Both the position numbers and the translations under genes were made by a program. Below the pieces are notes generated by a model, which ran no database searches, had not been told where the DNA came from, and saw only the letters and a list, made by a program, of their open reading frames with translations. 64,000 bases of DNA, from assembly GCF_000696575.1 (NCBI RefSeq), contig NZ_JMSQ01000039.1:90002-154001 (forward strand), in the 5' to 3' direction. Positions 39,497 to 48,406 of this stretch are shown here, piece by piece; within the stretch, counting starts at the first letter, position 1, and every line of letters starts with the position of its first letter. The stretch comes from Siccibacter colletis. Lineage in GTDB: Bacteria; Pseudomonadota; Gammaproteobacteria; Enterobacterales; Enterobacteriaceae.

Positions 39497-39581
39497 TGGT
39501 GCGGGAGGCGAGACTTGAACTCGCACACCTTGCGGCGCCAGAACCTAAATCTGGTGCGTCTACCAATTTCGCCACTCCCGC
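39497..39581 (-). tRNA. leuW: tRNA-Leu (UAG anticodon)
   Basis: 85 nt with the long variable arm of a class II tRNA, start GCGGGAGTGGCGAAAT, anticodon TAG, encoded CCA. Confidence 0.97.
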
Positions 39582-39588
39582 AAAAAGA

Positions 39589-39665
39589 TGGTGGCTACGA
39601 CGGGAATCGAACCTGTGACCCCAGCATTATGAGTGCTGTGCTCTAACCAGCTGAGCTACGTAGCC
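39589..39665 (-). tRNA. metT: tRNA-Met elongator (CAU), copy 2
   Basis: 77 nt, anticodon CAT, encoded CCA, identical to copy 1. First tRNA of the operon, seven bases before leuW. Confidence 0.97.
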
Positions 39666-39702
39666 ATCTTTTTCGCGTTACCTTATCGGCGTTGCGGGGC
39701 GC

Positions 39703-39731
39703 ATTATGCGTATTGGGCCTGGAAGCGTCAA
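39703..39731 (-). promoter_or_regulatory. tRNA operon promoter
   Basis: On the minus strand TTGACG (39731-39726) and CATAAT (39708-39703) are separated by exactly 17 bases, and a GC-rich discriminator GCGCCCCGC follows. This form is typical of stringently controlled stable-RNA promoters. It lies 38 bases upstream of metT. Confidence 0.8.
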
Positions 39732-39754
39732 CACATTTTTTGCCGAAAATTATC

Positions 39755-39782
39755 CGTAAGCTGACTGTTTGACCAGCTTACG
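39755..39782. repeat. Inverted repeat upstream of tRNA promoter
   Basis: CGTAAGCTG (39755-39763) and CAGCTTACG (39774-39782) form a perfect 9-bp dyad with a 10-base spacer, about 25 bases upstream of the -35 element. It could be a protein-binding site or a weak hairpin. Confidence 0.6.
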
Positions 39783-39860
39783 AACAGCTTGCTGCAATAT
39801 TCGGCAATTATTGGATAACTCTCCCTTTTATGCCGCATTTTTGTACGTCATCGTAGCCAA

Positions 39861-39884
39861 AAAGAAGGGCCCCGCGGGGCCCTG
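39861..39884 (-). terminator. asnB terminator
   Basis: The 18-base palindrome AGGGCCCCGCGGGGCCCT is followed on the minus strand by TCTTTTT, 17 bases after the asnB stop. Confidence 0.8.
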
Positions 39885-39900
39885 GAATCACAACCGACGC

Positions 39901-41565
39901 TTATTTATACGCCGACTGATGCACGCCTACCGCACGGCCTGACGGATCGTTCATAGTTTTGAACGCTTCGTCCCATTCGATGGCTTTTGCCGAAGAACAG
40001 GCAACAGACGGGCCGCCCGGGACACACTCCGCCGCGCTCGGCAGCGGGAACAGCTCTTCGAAAATTTCGCGGTACAGGTACGCTTCTTTAGAAGACGGCG
40101 TGTTGTACGGGAAACGGAAGCTGGCTGTGGCTAACTGCTGATCGGTAACCTGCTCAGCGGCCACTTCTTTCAGGGTGTCAATCCAGCTGTAGCCCACGCC
40201 GTCGGAGAACTGCTCCTTCTGACGCCACGCCACGCTCGCCGGCAGATAAGATTCAAAGCATTCGCGCAGCACATGCTTCTCCATTTTGCCGTTGCCACAC
40301 ATTTTGTCCTGCGGGTTGATGCGCATTGCAACATCAAGGAACTTCTTGTCGAGGAAGGGCACGCGCGCTTCTACGCCCCAGGCGGACATCGCTTTGTTGG
40401 CGCGGGCGCAGTCAAACATATGCAGCGCCTGCAGCTTGCGCACCGTCTCTTCATGCAGCTCTTTCGCATCCGGCGCTTTATGGAAGTAAAGGTAGCCGCC
40501 GAACACTTCGTCAGAACCTTCGCCGGAGAGCACCATTTTGATGCCCATGGCTTTGATCTTGCGCGACATCAGGTACATCGGGGTTGAGGCGCGAATAGTG
40601 GTCACGTCATAGGTTTCGATGTGGTAGATCACATCGCGGATAGCATCCAGCCCTTCCTGCACCGTAAAGTGAATTTCGTGGTGCACGGTGCCGAGATGGT
40701 TAGCTACTTCCTGCGCTGCTTTCAGATCCGGCGAGCCTTCGAGACCGACGGCAAAGGAGTGCAGCTGCGGCCACCAGGCTTCGGAGCGCTCCTGATCTTC
40801 CACGCGGCGCGCGGCGAATTTTTTGGTGATAGCGGAAATTACCGACGAATCCAGCCCGCCTGAGAGCAGCACGCCGTATGGCACGTCAGACATCAGGTGG
40901 CTTTTCACCGCGTCTTCCAGCGCCTGGCGCAGCTCGGCTTTATCCGTCACGTTGTCTTTTACCGCGTCATAGTCGAACCAGTCGCGATGGTAATACGGGC
41001 GGATCTCGCCGTCCTGGCTCCACAGATAGCTGCCGGCCGGGAACTCTTTGATGGTGCGGCAGACCGGCACCAGCGCCTTCATTTCGGAGGCGACATAGAG
41101 GTTGCCATGTTCGTCATGACCCATGTACAGCGGAATGATGCCGATGTGGTCGCGGCCAATCAGATACGCATCTTTTTCACTGTCGTAGAGCACGAAGGCG
41201 AACATGCCCTGCAGCTCGTCGAGAAACTCCGGTCCCATTTCCTGGTAGAGCGCAAGGATAACTTCACAGTCAGAGCCGGTCTGGAACGGATAGCGGTCGC
41301 CGTATTCTGCGCGCAGCGCCTGGTGGTTGTAGATTTCGCCGTTCACGGCCAGGGCATGAGTTTTTTTCTGGTTGTACAGCGGCTGCGCCCCGGCGTTCAC
41401 GTCCACGATCGACAGACGTTCGTGGGCGAGAATCGCTTTATCGCCGGCATAGACACCGGACCAGTCCGGGCCGCGGTGGCGCATCAGGCGGGAGAGTTCG
41501 AGCGCTTTTTTACGCAGCTCAACCGCGTCAGTTTTAATATCCAGTACACCAAAAATGGAACACAT
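39901..41565 (-). CDS. asnB: Asparagine synthase B, glutamine-hydrolysing
   Basis: A 554-residue amidotransferase. After Met removal the catalytic Cys is residue 1 (MCSIFGVLDI). The glutaminase domain has the RHRGPDWSG and AVNGEIYNHQ motifs. The synthetase domain has the PPi loop LLSGGLDSSVISAI and the SGEGSDEVFGGY segment. Length equals E. coli AsnB. It makes Asn from Asp and Gln. Confidence 0.97.
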   Translation of the reverse strand: MCSIFGVLDIKTDAVELRKKALELSRLMRHRGPDWSGVYAGDKAILAHERLSIVDVNAGAQPLYNQKKTHALAVNGEIYNHQALRAEYGDRYPFQTGSDCEVILALYQEMGPEFLDELQGMFAFVLYDSEKDAYLIGRDHIGIIPLYMGHDEHGNLYVASEMKALVPVCRTIKEFPAGSYLWSQDGEIRPYYHRDWFDYDAVKDNVTDKAELRQALEDAVKSHLMSDVPYGVLLSGGLDSSVISAITKKFAARRVEDQERSEAWWPQLHSFAVGLEGSPDLKAAQEVANHLGTVHHEIHFTVQEGLDAIRDVIYHIETYDVTTIRASTPMYLMSRKIKAMGIKMVLSGEGSDEVFGGYLYFHKAPDAKELHEETVRKLQALHMFDCARANKAMSAWGVEARVPFLDKKFLDVAMRINPQDKMCGNGKMEKHVLRECFESYLPASVAWRQKEQFSDGVGYSWIDTLKEVAAEQVTDQQLATASFRFPYNTPSSKEAYLYREIFEELFPLPSAAECVPGGPSVACSSAKAIEWDEAFKTMNDPSGRAVGVHQSAYK

Positions 41566-41871
41566 AACCTTCTCCGTTAAGCTTTGCCGTGATGTTGTGT
41601 CGAATTATCTGTCATTGCGGTTAAGGCTGTTTTTCTCGCAGTGACGTATCGCTTAAGCAAGAAAATGCCCTGGTTAGTGAAGGTTGTGCAAGCGATTTGC
41701 CTTTCTTTTGAAAAATAGTCAATGAGGCTTTGCGGAATAGTGAAAAATGCGAAGCAAATGGCGCCATAAATTAGCGATTCAACAATTTTTAGCGGTTTTC
41801 ATTGATGGTATGAACGTGGATGCAGGCAGGGAATAATAAAGCGATAGCCGCGCGTCGGCGCGGCTGAGGGA
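41566..41871. other. asnB-nagD intergenic region, nag operon terminator
   Basis: About 306 bases hold the asnB promoter and leader, AT-rich and without a credible ORF. Near the nagD end the stem AGCCGCGC / GCGCGGCT (41846-41865, loop GTCG) is followed on the minus strand by a T-rich stretch and probably ends nagBACD transcripts. Confidence 0.6.
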
Positions 41872-42624
41872 TTAAATAACGTCGATTTCCGCCACCGAGG
41901 GGAAAATCCAGCTTGGGCGGAACGGCATGGCATCGATGTCATTGAGGGTGGAGACCCCGGAAAGTACCAGAATGGTTTCAAGCCCGGCCTGGAACCCGGC
42001 CAGAATATCGGTACGCAGGTTGTCGCCAACGATCACCGTATGCTCGGAGTGGGCCTGCATTTTATTCAGCGCTGCGCGGATGATCCACGGGCTTGGCTTG
42101 CCGACGTAAAACGGTTTGCGACCGGAGATTTTTTCAATGCCTGCACACAGCGCGCCGCAGGCCGGATAGAAACCGCGTCCGTGGGTGTCCGGGTTAGTGG
42201 CGATAAAGCGCGCGCCGTTCGCCACAAAGAATGCCGCTTTATGCATCATCTCCCAGTTATAAGAGCGCGTCTCGCCAACAATCACGAAGTCAGGATTGAT
42301 ATCGGTGATGGTAAAACCGGCTTTGTACAGCTCGTGGATCAGTGCGCCTTCGCCCACCACGTAGGCCTTTTTCCCTTCCTGACGGCGCAGGAAATCGGCA
42401 GTGGCCATCGCGGAGGTATAAAAGACGCTGTCGGGTACGTTGATGCCCGCCGAGGCAAAGCGGTTCGCCAGATCCTGCCCGGTTTGCGATGGATAGTTGG
42501 TCAGCAACACCAGCGGGAATCCTTTTTCAAGGATGCCGGTGAGGAATTCGCTGGCGCCCGGCACCGCGACATTATCGTGCATCAGCACGCCATCAATATC
42601 ACAAATTACGTTCTGAATGGTCAT
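41872..42624 (-). CDS. nagD: Nucleotide phosphatase NagD (HAD family)
   Basis: A 250-residue HAD-superfamily phosphatase acting mainly on UMP and GMP in the E. coli enzyme. Motif I ICDIDGVLMHDN carries the nucleophile Asp; motif II is LLTNYPS and the C-terminal IVGDNLRTDILAG supplies the metal Asp. It ends the nagBACD operon; its link to amino-sugar use is not obvious. Confidence 0.96.
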   Translation of the reverse strand: MTIQNVICDIDGVLMHDNVAVPGASEFLTGILEKGFPLVLLTNYPSQTGQDLANRFASAGINVPDSVFYTSAMATADFLRRQEGKKAYVVGEGALIHELYKAGFTITDINPDFVIVGETRSYNWEMMHKAAFFVANGARFIATNPDTHGRGFYPACGALCAGIEKISGRKPFYVGKPSPWIIRAALNKMQAHSEHTVIVGDNLRTDILAGFQAGLETILVLSGVSTLNDIDAMPFRPSWIFPSVAEIDVI

Positions 42625-42685
42625 CGACTACTCGTGTTCTGATTGCACAAAGGCGTAACTATAGCCTGGAAAAGGAGTGATCCGC

Positions 42686-43906
42686 TCAGCCTTCGAGCAA
42701 ATGCTGCAGCAGGATCCCGTTCAGCATCGCCCGTTTCACCAGAGCAAAGGCACCAATGGCGGAGCGATGATCGAGCGCAGAGGGCACGACCGGCAAATTC
42801 TTGCGAAACGCCTTCAGCACCTGCGCGTTGATACAGCTCTCAATCGCTGGCAGCAGCACTTTTCCTGCTTCGACGATCTCGCCGGCAATGATCACTTTTT
42901 GCGGATTAAACAAATTGATGGCAATGGAAATGGCTTTGCCGAGATGACGGCCCGCGTGTTCAATCACTTCGGTAGCCAGCGGATCGCCCTTATTTGCGGC
43001 CTTGCAGATGGCTTTGATGGAGCACTCATCCGACGTCAGGCGGCTCGGGTAACCCTGTTCCAGCAGGTGACGCACGCGTTGCTCAATCGCCGCGTTGGCG
43101 GCGATGGTTTCCAGGCAACCGAAGTTGCCGCAGTGGCAGCGTTCGCCCAGTGGATCGACCTGAATATGACCGATCTCGCCCACGTTGCCGTTACGGCCAA
43201 TAAAAATGCGACCGCTGGAGATGATCCCCGCCCCGGTGCCGCGATGCACGCGCACCAGAATGGAGTCTTCACAGTCGCGGGTTGCACCGAAGTAGTGCTC
43301 AGCCAGCGCCAGGCTGCGGATATCGTGTCCGACAAAGCAGGTCAGGCCGAAACGATTTTCCAGCGCCTCCACCAGCGGCCAGTTCTCTATTGCGATGTGC
43401 GGCATATAGCGCACCACGCCGCTTTCCGGATCGACCAGCCCCGGGAGGATCACTGAAATCGCAATAAGCTCGCGAATTTTGCGCTGCCAGGTGGTCAGGA
43501 AGGTGGCGATGGTGTTGAGCAGCTCATGCTCCAGGGTTTCCTGGGTGCGCTGCGGTAGCGGGAAATGCTCTTCCGCCAGCACTTTGCTGCTGAGATCGTA
43601 GAGCGTCAGCGTCGCGTCGTGACGCCCGAGACGTACGCCGATGGCCTGGAACTGACGGGTTTCGGTAATGATGGAGATAGCGCGGCGACCACCGGTAGAC
43701 GCCTGTTGATCCACCTCTTTAATGAGGCCGCGCTCGATAAGCTGGCGGGTAATCTTCGTGACGCTGGCGGGAGCAAGCTGGCTCTGTTCGGCAATCTGAA
43801 TGCGTGAGATGGGCCCGTGCTGGTCAATCAGGCGATAGACCGCCGCGCTGTTCAGTTGTTTTACCAGGTCAACATTACCAATTTGAGCTTGTCCGCCAGT
43901 TGTCAT
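42686..43906 (-). CDS. nagC: N-acetylglucosamine repressor NagC
   Basis: A 406-residue ROK-family repressor that is released by GlcNAc-6-phosphate. The N-terminal helix-turn-helix (IAEQSQLAPASVTKITRQL) is followed by the ROK fold with the zinc signature GERCHCGNFGCLET. It lies eight bases after nagA. Matching operators are seen between nagB and nagE and upstream of chiP in this same window, so it would coordinate GlcNAc and chitin uptake. Confidence 0.96.
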   Translation of the reverse strand: MTTGGQAQIGNVDLVKQLNSAAVYRLIDQHGPISRIQIAEQSQLAPASVTKITRQLIERGLIKEVDQQASTGGRRAISIITETRQFQAIGVRLGRHDATLTLYDLSSKVLAEEHFPLPQRTQETLEHELLNTIATFLTTWQRKIRELIAISVILPGLVDPESGVVRYMPHIAIENWPLVEALENRFGLTCFVGHDIRSLALAEHYFGATRDCEDSILVRVHRGTGAGIISSGRIFIGRNGNVGEIGHIQVDPLGERCHCGNFGCLETIAANAAIEQRVRHLLEQGYPSRLTSDECSIKAICKAANKGDPLATEVIEHAGRHLGKAISIAINLFNPQKVIIAGEIVEAGKVLLPAIESCINAQVLKAFRKNLPVVPSALDHRSAIGAFALVKRAMLNGILLQHLLEG

Positions 43907-43914
43907 GCCTTTAC

Positions 43915-45063
43915 TTACTCAGTGACGACCTCGTTACCATTAACGATGGTCTTGATGATTTTAAAATCGTGAGTGAAAGCGGTCAGGTTTGCCACTTTAC
44001 CCGGCTCGATTGTGCCGAGCTTATGGTCCACGCCCATTGCGCGGGCGGGGTAGAGGCTTGCCATACGCAGCGCTTCATCAAGAGCGATATTGACATGCTG
44101 CACCAGATTGCGCACCCCTTCGATCATCGTCAGGGCGGAACCGCTCAGGGTACCGTTCTCGTCCACGCACAGCCCATTGCGGTAGTATATTGTTTTGCCA
44201 GCAAAAATGAACTCTTCAATATCAGCACCTGCCGGCGCGGTGGCGTCAGTGACCAGACAAAGCTTATCGCCTTTGATTCGCTTCGCATTGCGCACGTTGG
44301 CGAAATCGACGTGTAACCCGTCAACGATGATGCCGCAGTAGAGATCCGGCTCGTCAAAAATCGCTCCGACCAGACCCGGCTCACGACCGCTGATATAAGG
44401 CATCGCGTTATAAAGATGAGTGGCGAAACGAATCCCGGCGCGGAAGCCTGCTTTCGCTTCGGCGAGCGTCGCATTAGAGTGCCCGGCGGAAACCACAATG
44501 CCGGCGGCGGACAGCTTACTGATCACCTCGGGTGCTACCATTTCTGGCGCGAGGGTGATTTTAGTAATCACGTCAGCATTCTGGCACAGGTAATCGACCA
44601 GCGCGGCATCGGGCTGGCGCACATAAACCGGGTTATGGGTGCCTTTCTTAACAATATTCAGCCACGGGCCTTCAAGGTGAAGCCCCAGTGCCTGATGAGG
44701 ATGGTTGCTGAGGTAGTCTCGCATCACCTCGACGCCCTGTTTCATCAGGTCATCGCTGGTGGTGATGAGGGTTGGCAGATAGCTGGTGCAGCCCGATTTT
44801 TCATTGGCTTTCTGCATGATTTCCAGCGTTTCCACGCTGACGGCGTCGGCGGTATCGTTGAACTGCACACCGCCGCAGCCGTTAAGCTGCACATCAATAA
44901 AACCGGGGGCGATGATGGCACCACCGAGATCGCGCTGCTCAATACCTGCTGGCAGGTCGGCCAGCGGACAGATGCGCTCAATCAGGCCATGCGCGATAAC
45001 AATCGCGTGGTCATCCAGTACGTCATGGCCGGTGTAAATCCGACCGTGGATTAATGCATACAT
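43915..45063 (-). CDS. nagA: N-acetylglucosamine-6-phosphate deacetylase
   Basis: A 382-residue amidohydrolase forming glucosamine-6-P and acetate. Metal and catalytic residues are visible in LHLEGPWLN (Glu), SAGHSNATL (His), FATHLYNAM (His) and VTDATAPAG (Asp). Second gene of nagBACD. Confidence 0.96.
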   Translation of the reverse strand: MYALIHGRIYTGHDVLDDHAIVIAHGLIERICPLADLPAGIEQRDLGGAIIAPGFIDVQLNGCGGVQFNDTADAVSVETLEIMQKANEKSGCTSYLPTLITTSDDLMKQGVEVMRDYLSNHPHQALGLHLEGPWLNIVKKGTHNPVYVRQPDAALVDYLCQNADVITKITLAPEMVAPEVISKLSAAGIVVSAGHSNATLAEAKAGFRAGIRFATHLYNAMPYISGREPGLVGAIFDEPDLYCGIIVDGLHVDFANVRNAKRIKGDKLCLVTDATAPAGADIEEFIFAGKTIYYRNGLCVDENGTLSGSALTMIEGVRNLVQHVNIALDEALRMASLYPARAMGVDHKLGTIEPGKVANLTAFTHDFKIIKTIVNGNEVVTE

Positions 45064-45086
45064 TAGGGTACCCCCGGTAAACCGAC

Positions 45087-45887
45087 TTAAAGGCCTTTGA
45101 TATTTTCTGCTTCTAACTCGTTGAAGTATTTCAACGTTTTTACTTTCAGCTCCATTGTAGAGGGCTCATCGCACACTACAACCGCTTTCGGGTGCAGCTG
45201 CAGGCAGCTGATCGTCCACATATGGTTGACGTTGCCTTCCACCGCCGCCTGCAGCGCCTGCGCTTTCTGATGACCCAGCACCAGAATCATGACTTCCTGC
45301 GCATCGAGCAGCGTACCGACACCGACGGTCAGTGCATATTTCGGTACCTGATTCACATCGCCATCAAAGAAGCGTGAGTTAGCGACGCGGGTATCGTGGG
45401 TCAGGGTTTTGATACGGGTGCGGGAGGAGAGCGATGACGCCGGTTCGTTGAACGCGATATGCCCGTCGTTGCCCACGCCGCCCATAAACAGGTGGATTTT
45501 ACCGTAGGCGCGAATTTTTTCTTCATAGCGGCGACATTCAGCGTCGATGTCCGGCGCATTGCCATCAAGCAGGTTGATGTTTTCTGGCAGAATATCCACG
45601 TGATCAAAGAAATTGCGGTGCATGAAACTGTGGTAGCTTTCCGGATGCTCCTTCGGCAGGCCGACGTACTCATCCATATTGAACGTTACAACGTGCTTAA
45701 AGCTGACCTGGCCCGCTTTATGCATTTCCACCAGCGCTTTGTAAGCTTCCATCGGCGTACCGCCGGTAGGCAGACCGAGTACAAAAGGACGATCGGCAGT
45801 CGGTGCGAACGCGTTGATGCGGTTAACGATATGGCGAGCAGCCCATTTACCAACTTGCTGGGCGGTTGCCAGGGGAATCAGTCTCAT
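45087..45887 (-). CDS. nagB: Glucosamine-6-phosphate deaminase
   Basis: A 266-residue enzyme converting GlcN-6-P to fructose-6-P and ammonia, allosterically activated by GlcNAc-6-[12 protein letters not shown] binds phosphate, NMDEYVGLP carries the catalytic Asp, and [12 protein letters not shown] the His/Glu pair. The second ATG (45887) of an ATGATG start is preferred because it gives MRLIPL as in E. coli and better spacing from GAGG. Confidence 0.96.
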   Translation of the reverse strand: MRLIPLATAQQVGKWAARHIVNRINAFAPTADRPFVLGLPTGGTPMEAYKALVEMHKAGQVSFKHVVTFNMDEYVGLPKEHPESYHSFMHRNFFDHVDILPENINLLDGNAPDIDAECRRYEEKIRAYGKIHLFMGGVGNDGHIAFNEPASSLSSRTRIKTLTHDTRVANSRFFDGDVNQVPKYALTVGVGTLLDAQEVMILVLGHQKAQALQAAVEGNVNHMWTISCLQLHPKAVVVCDEPSTMELKVKTLKYFNELEAENIKGL

Positions 45888-45979
45888 CATTCACCTCAGG
45901 GTTAAAAAGAAAGCATGGGCGGAGTTACCGAATCACAGTGTAAGCGTAACCTGGTTCACAATTCAGGGCGTCATCCGCT

Positions 45980-46003
45980 TTGATTTTTTGAATGATAAAA
46001 TAA
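45980..46003. promoter_or_regulatory. NagC operator at nagB
   Basis: On the minus strand the site reads TTATTTTATCATTCAAAAAA followed by TCAA, matching the known E. coli nagB operator form. It lies about 100 bases upstream of nagB and about 97 bases from the nagE operator. Confidence 0.7.
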
Positions 46004-46048
46004 GTTTTGCTCGATAGCCAGAGTGAGGGAGGGCATAAAGCGATTCCT

Positions 46049-46064
46049 GGCGATCGCGATCACA
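46049..46064. promoter_or_regulatory. CRP site between nagB and nagE
   Basis: GGCGA-TCGCGA-TCACA has one perfect CRP half-site and one partial half with correct six-base spacing, lying between the two NagC operators as in E. coli. Confidence 0.55.
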
Positions 46065-46075
46065 AAAAAAACGCT

Positions 46076-46128
46076 TTTAATTTGCGATACGAATTAATTT
46101 TTCACACACTCGGTCGGTGGGTGATAAT
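46076..46128 (+). promoter_or_regulatory. nagE promoter with overlapping NagC operator
   Basis: The NagC-like site ATTTGCGATACGAATTAAT (within 46076-46100) abuts the -35 TTCACA (46101-46106). The -10 GATAAT (46123-46128) follows after 16 bases. A repressor bound here would block RNA polymerase. Confidence 0.65.
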
Positions 46129-46209
46129 TCGCCGCGATTTCAGGTCCGTTAAACAATAAGAAACACGGCTTCACACAAGCCTTAAACGGGGTCTCAGAGG
46201 GGGAATAAA

Positions 46210-48231
46210 GTGAGTATTCTAGGTTATTTACAACGTATTGGCCGCGCACTGATGGTGCCGGTGGCCACACTGCCAGCCGCCGCCATTCTGATGGGCGTCG
46301 GTTACTGGATCGATCCGGTGGGCTGGGGCGGAGATAACGCGCTGGCGGCGTTCTTCATTCAGTCTGGTTCTGCCATTATCGACAACATGGGCGTGCTGTT
46401 TGCTGTGGGCGTGGCATACGGTATGTCGAAAGATAAAGACGGCGCCGCGGCGCTGGCCGGCTTCGTCGGCTTCCTGGTGCTGACCACCCTGTGTGCGCCA
46501 GCCGCAGTGGCAATGATCCAGAAAATCCCGGCCGATCAGGTGCCTGCTGCTTTCGGTAAAATCAAAAACCAGTTCGTCGGCATCATGGTGGGTATTATTG
46601 CCGCCGAGCTCTACAACCGCTTCAGCACCGTTGAGCTGCCAAAGGCGCTCTCCTTCTTTAGCGGACGCCGTCTGGTTCCAATCCTCACCTCTTTCGTAAT
46701 GATCGTTGTGGCGTTCATCATGATGTACATCTGGCCGATGGTGTTCGATGGCCTGGTGAACTTCGGTGAACATATTCAGAAAATGGGCTCGACGGGCGCG
46801 GGCGTATACGCCTTCTTTAACCGTCTGCTGATCCCGGTTGGCCTGCATCACGCCCTGAACTCGGTGTTCTGGTTTGACGTAGCCGGCATTAACGACATCC
46901 CGAACTTCCTTGGCGGCGCGCAGTCCATCGAAGCCGGTAAAGCGGTTGTCGGCATCACCGGTCGCTATCAGGCGGGCTTCTTCCCGATCATGATGTTCGG
47001 CCTGCCGGGTGCCGCGCTGGCGATTTACCATTGCGCTCGTGCTGAGAACAAAGCCAAAGTGCTGGGGATCATGATGGCGGGCGCGTTTGCCGCGTTCTTC
47101 ACCGGGATCACCGAGCCGCTTGAATTCTCCTTTATGTTCGTCGCGCCGGTACTGTATGTCATTCATGCCGTGCTGACCGGTATCTCCGTCTTTATCGCGG
47201 CAAGCATGCAGTGGATCGCTGGCTTCGGCTTCAGCGCCGGGCTGGTGGATATGGTGCTGTCATCCCGCAACCCGCTGGCGACCCAGTGGTGGATGCTGAT
47301 CCCGCAGGGTCTGGTGTTCTTCATCATCTATTACGTGGTGTTCCGCTTTACCATTACGAAGTTCAACCTGATGACTCCGGGTCGCGAACTGGCGGTTGCC
47401 GGTAGCGAAGCCGATGGCCAGGACATCAACGTGAGCGGTACGGGCGAGCAGGATGTGTCTGGCCTGGCGCGTCAGTACATCGCCGCGGTAGGGGGGTCAG
47501 ATAACCTCACCGGCATCGATGCCTGTATCACGCGTCTGCGTCTGAACGTCAAAGACTCGTCGCTGGTCAACGAAGCGCTGGCCAAACGTCTCGGCGCCAC
47601 CGGCGTGATTCGCCTCAACAAAACCAGCGTGCAGATTATCGTTGGCTTCGTGGCTGAGAAAATTGCTAACGCCATGAAAACCACCGGCAACGTACCGGCC
47701 GCTGGAGCTGCACCGGCTGCTGCACCGGTGGCCTCCACAGCACAGCCGCAGGCCGTATCAAACGGCGTAACCGTTGCTGCGCTGCTGGCCCCGGTAAGTG
47801 GTGACGTGGTTGCGCTGGATCAGGTGCCGGACGAAGCCTTTGCCAGCAAAGCGGTGGGGGATGGCGTTGCCATCAAGCCAACCGGGAAGCTGGTGGTGGC
47901 GCCGGCAGCCGGCACCATTGTGAAAATCTTTAACACCAATCACGCGTTTTGTCTGGAGACGGAAAACGGCGCAGAGATCGTAGTGCATATGGGCATCGAC
48001 ACCGTTGCGCTGAACGGCCAGGGCTTCTCGCGTCTGGTGGAAGAGGGGGCGGAAGTGGTCGCCGGCCAGCCGGTGCTGGAAATGGATCTCGATTTCCTCA
48101 ACGCCAATGCCCGTTCGATGATTAGCCCGGTAGTGTGCAGCAACAGCGATGATTACAGTGCGCTGGTGGTAAAAGCACAGGGCGCGGTAGTCGCAGGTCA
48201 GACGCCGCTGTTCGAGATTAAAGGCAAATAA
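46210..48231 (+). CDS. nagE: PTS N-acetylglucosamine-specific EIICBA component
   Basis: A 673-residue permease and phosphotransferase that imports GlcNAc as GlcNAc-6-P. EIIC (about residues 1-395) is membrane-bound, with LIPVGLHHALNSVFWFD and the substrate-loop GITEPLEFSFMF. EIIB has the phospho-Cys in GIDACITRLRL. After an Ala/Pro linker, EIIA has the phospho-His in IVVHMGIDTVALNG. The start is GTG at 46210. From memory, EIIA is almost identical to E. coli NagE, while EIIC resembles Serratia/Vibrio GlcNAc transporters much more than E. coli (whose protein starts MNILGFFQRLGRALQLPIAV), so the gene looks mosaic. Confidence 0.95.
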   Translation: MSILGYLQRIGRALMVPVATLPAAAILMGVGYWIDPVGWGGDNALAAFFIQSGSAIIDNMGVLFAVGVAYGMSKDKDGAAALAGFVGFLVLTTLCAPAAVAMIQKIPADQVPAAFGKIKNQFVGIMVGIIAAELYNRFSTVELPKALSFFSGRRLVPILTSFVMIVVAFIMMYIWPMVFDGLVNFGEHIQKMGSTGAGVYAFFNRLLIPVGLHHALNSVFWFDVAGINDIPNFLGGAQSIEAGKAVVGITGRYQAGFFPIMMFGLPGAALAIYHCARAENKAKVLGIMMAGAFAAFFTGITEPLEFSFMFVAPVLYVIHAVLTGISVFIAASMQWIAGFGFSAGLVDMVLSSRNPLATQWWMLIPQGLVFFIIYYVVFRFTITKFNLMTPGRELAVAGSEADGQDINVSGTGEQDVSGLARQYIAAVGGSDNLTGIDACITRLRLNVKDSSLVNEALAKRLGATGVIRLNKTSVQIIVGFVAEKIANAMKTTGNVPAAGAAPAAAPVASTAQPQAVSNGVTVAALLAPVSGDVVALDQVPDEAFASKAVGDGVAIKPTGKLVVAPAAGTIVKIFNTNHAFCLETENGAEIVVHMGIDTVALNGQGFSRLVEEGAEVVAGQPVLEMDLDFLNANARSMISPVVCSNSDDYSALVVKAQGAVVAGQTPLFEIKGK

Positions 48232-48258
48232 CCTTTCCTGAGTAGTGTGCTTTGCCTG

Positions 48259-48289
48259 AAGCGGCGGGATTATCCCGCCGCTTTTTTTA
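48259..48289 (+). terminator. nagE terminator
   Basis: A perfect 10-bp stem AGCGGCGGGA / TCCCGCCGCT with a TTA loop and seven T residues. Confidence 0.95.
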
Positions 48290-48406
48290 TGCGTCACCTG
48301 CGCTACCAGGCTCACCGTGCCTTTTTCTGCAACAAACAGTTGTTTCAGGCAGCCGGTTATAAGATCATGCACCGTTAAACGATGTTCACGCCTTGAGGAA
48401 GCTGCG

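Larger units (their letters stand above)
45888..46209. other. nagB-nagE divergent control region
   Basis: These 322 bases hold two NagC operators, a CRP site and both promoters; no ORF is present. Looping between the two operators is the known mode in E. coli. Confidence 0.75.

Noticed and set aside
39060-39665. Regularly repeated 20-30-base blocks suggestive of a CRISPR array
   Set aside because: The repeats are parts of identical or related tRNA genes (two Met, three Gln); spacers are irregular and full cloverleafs account for them.
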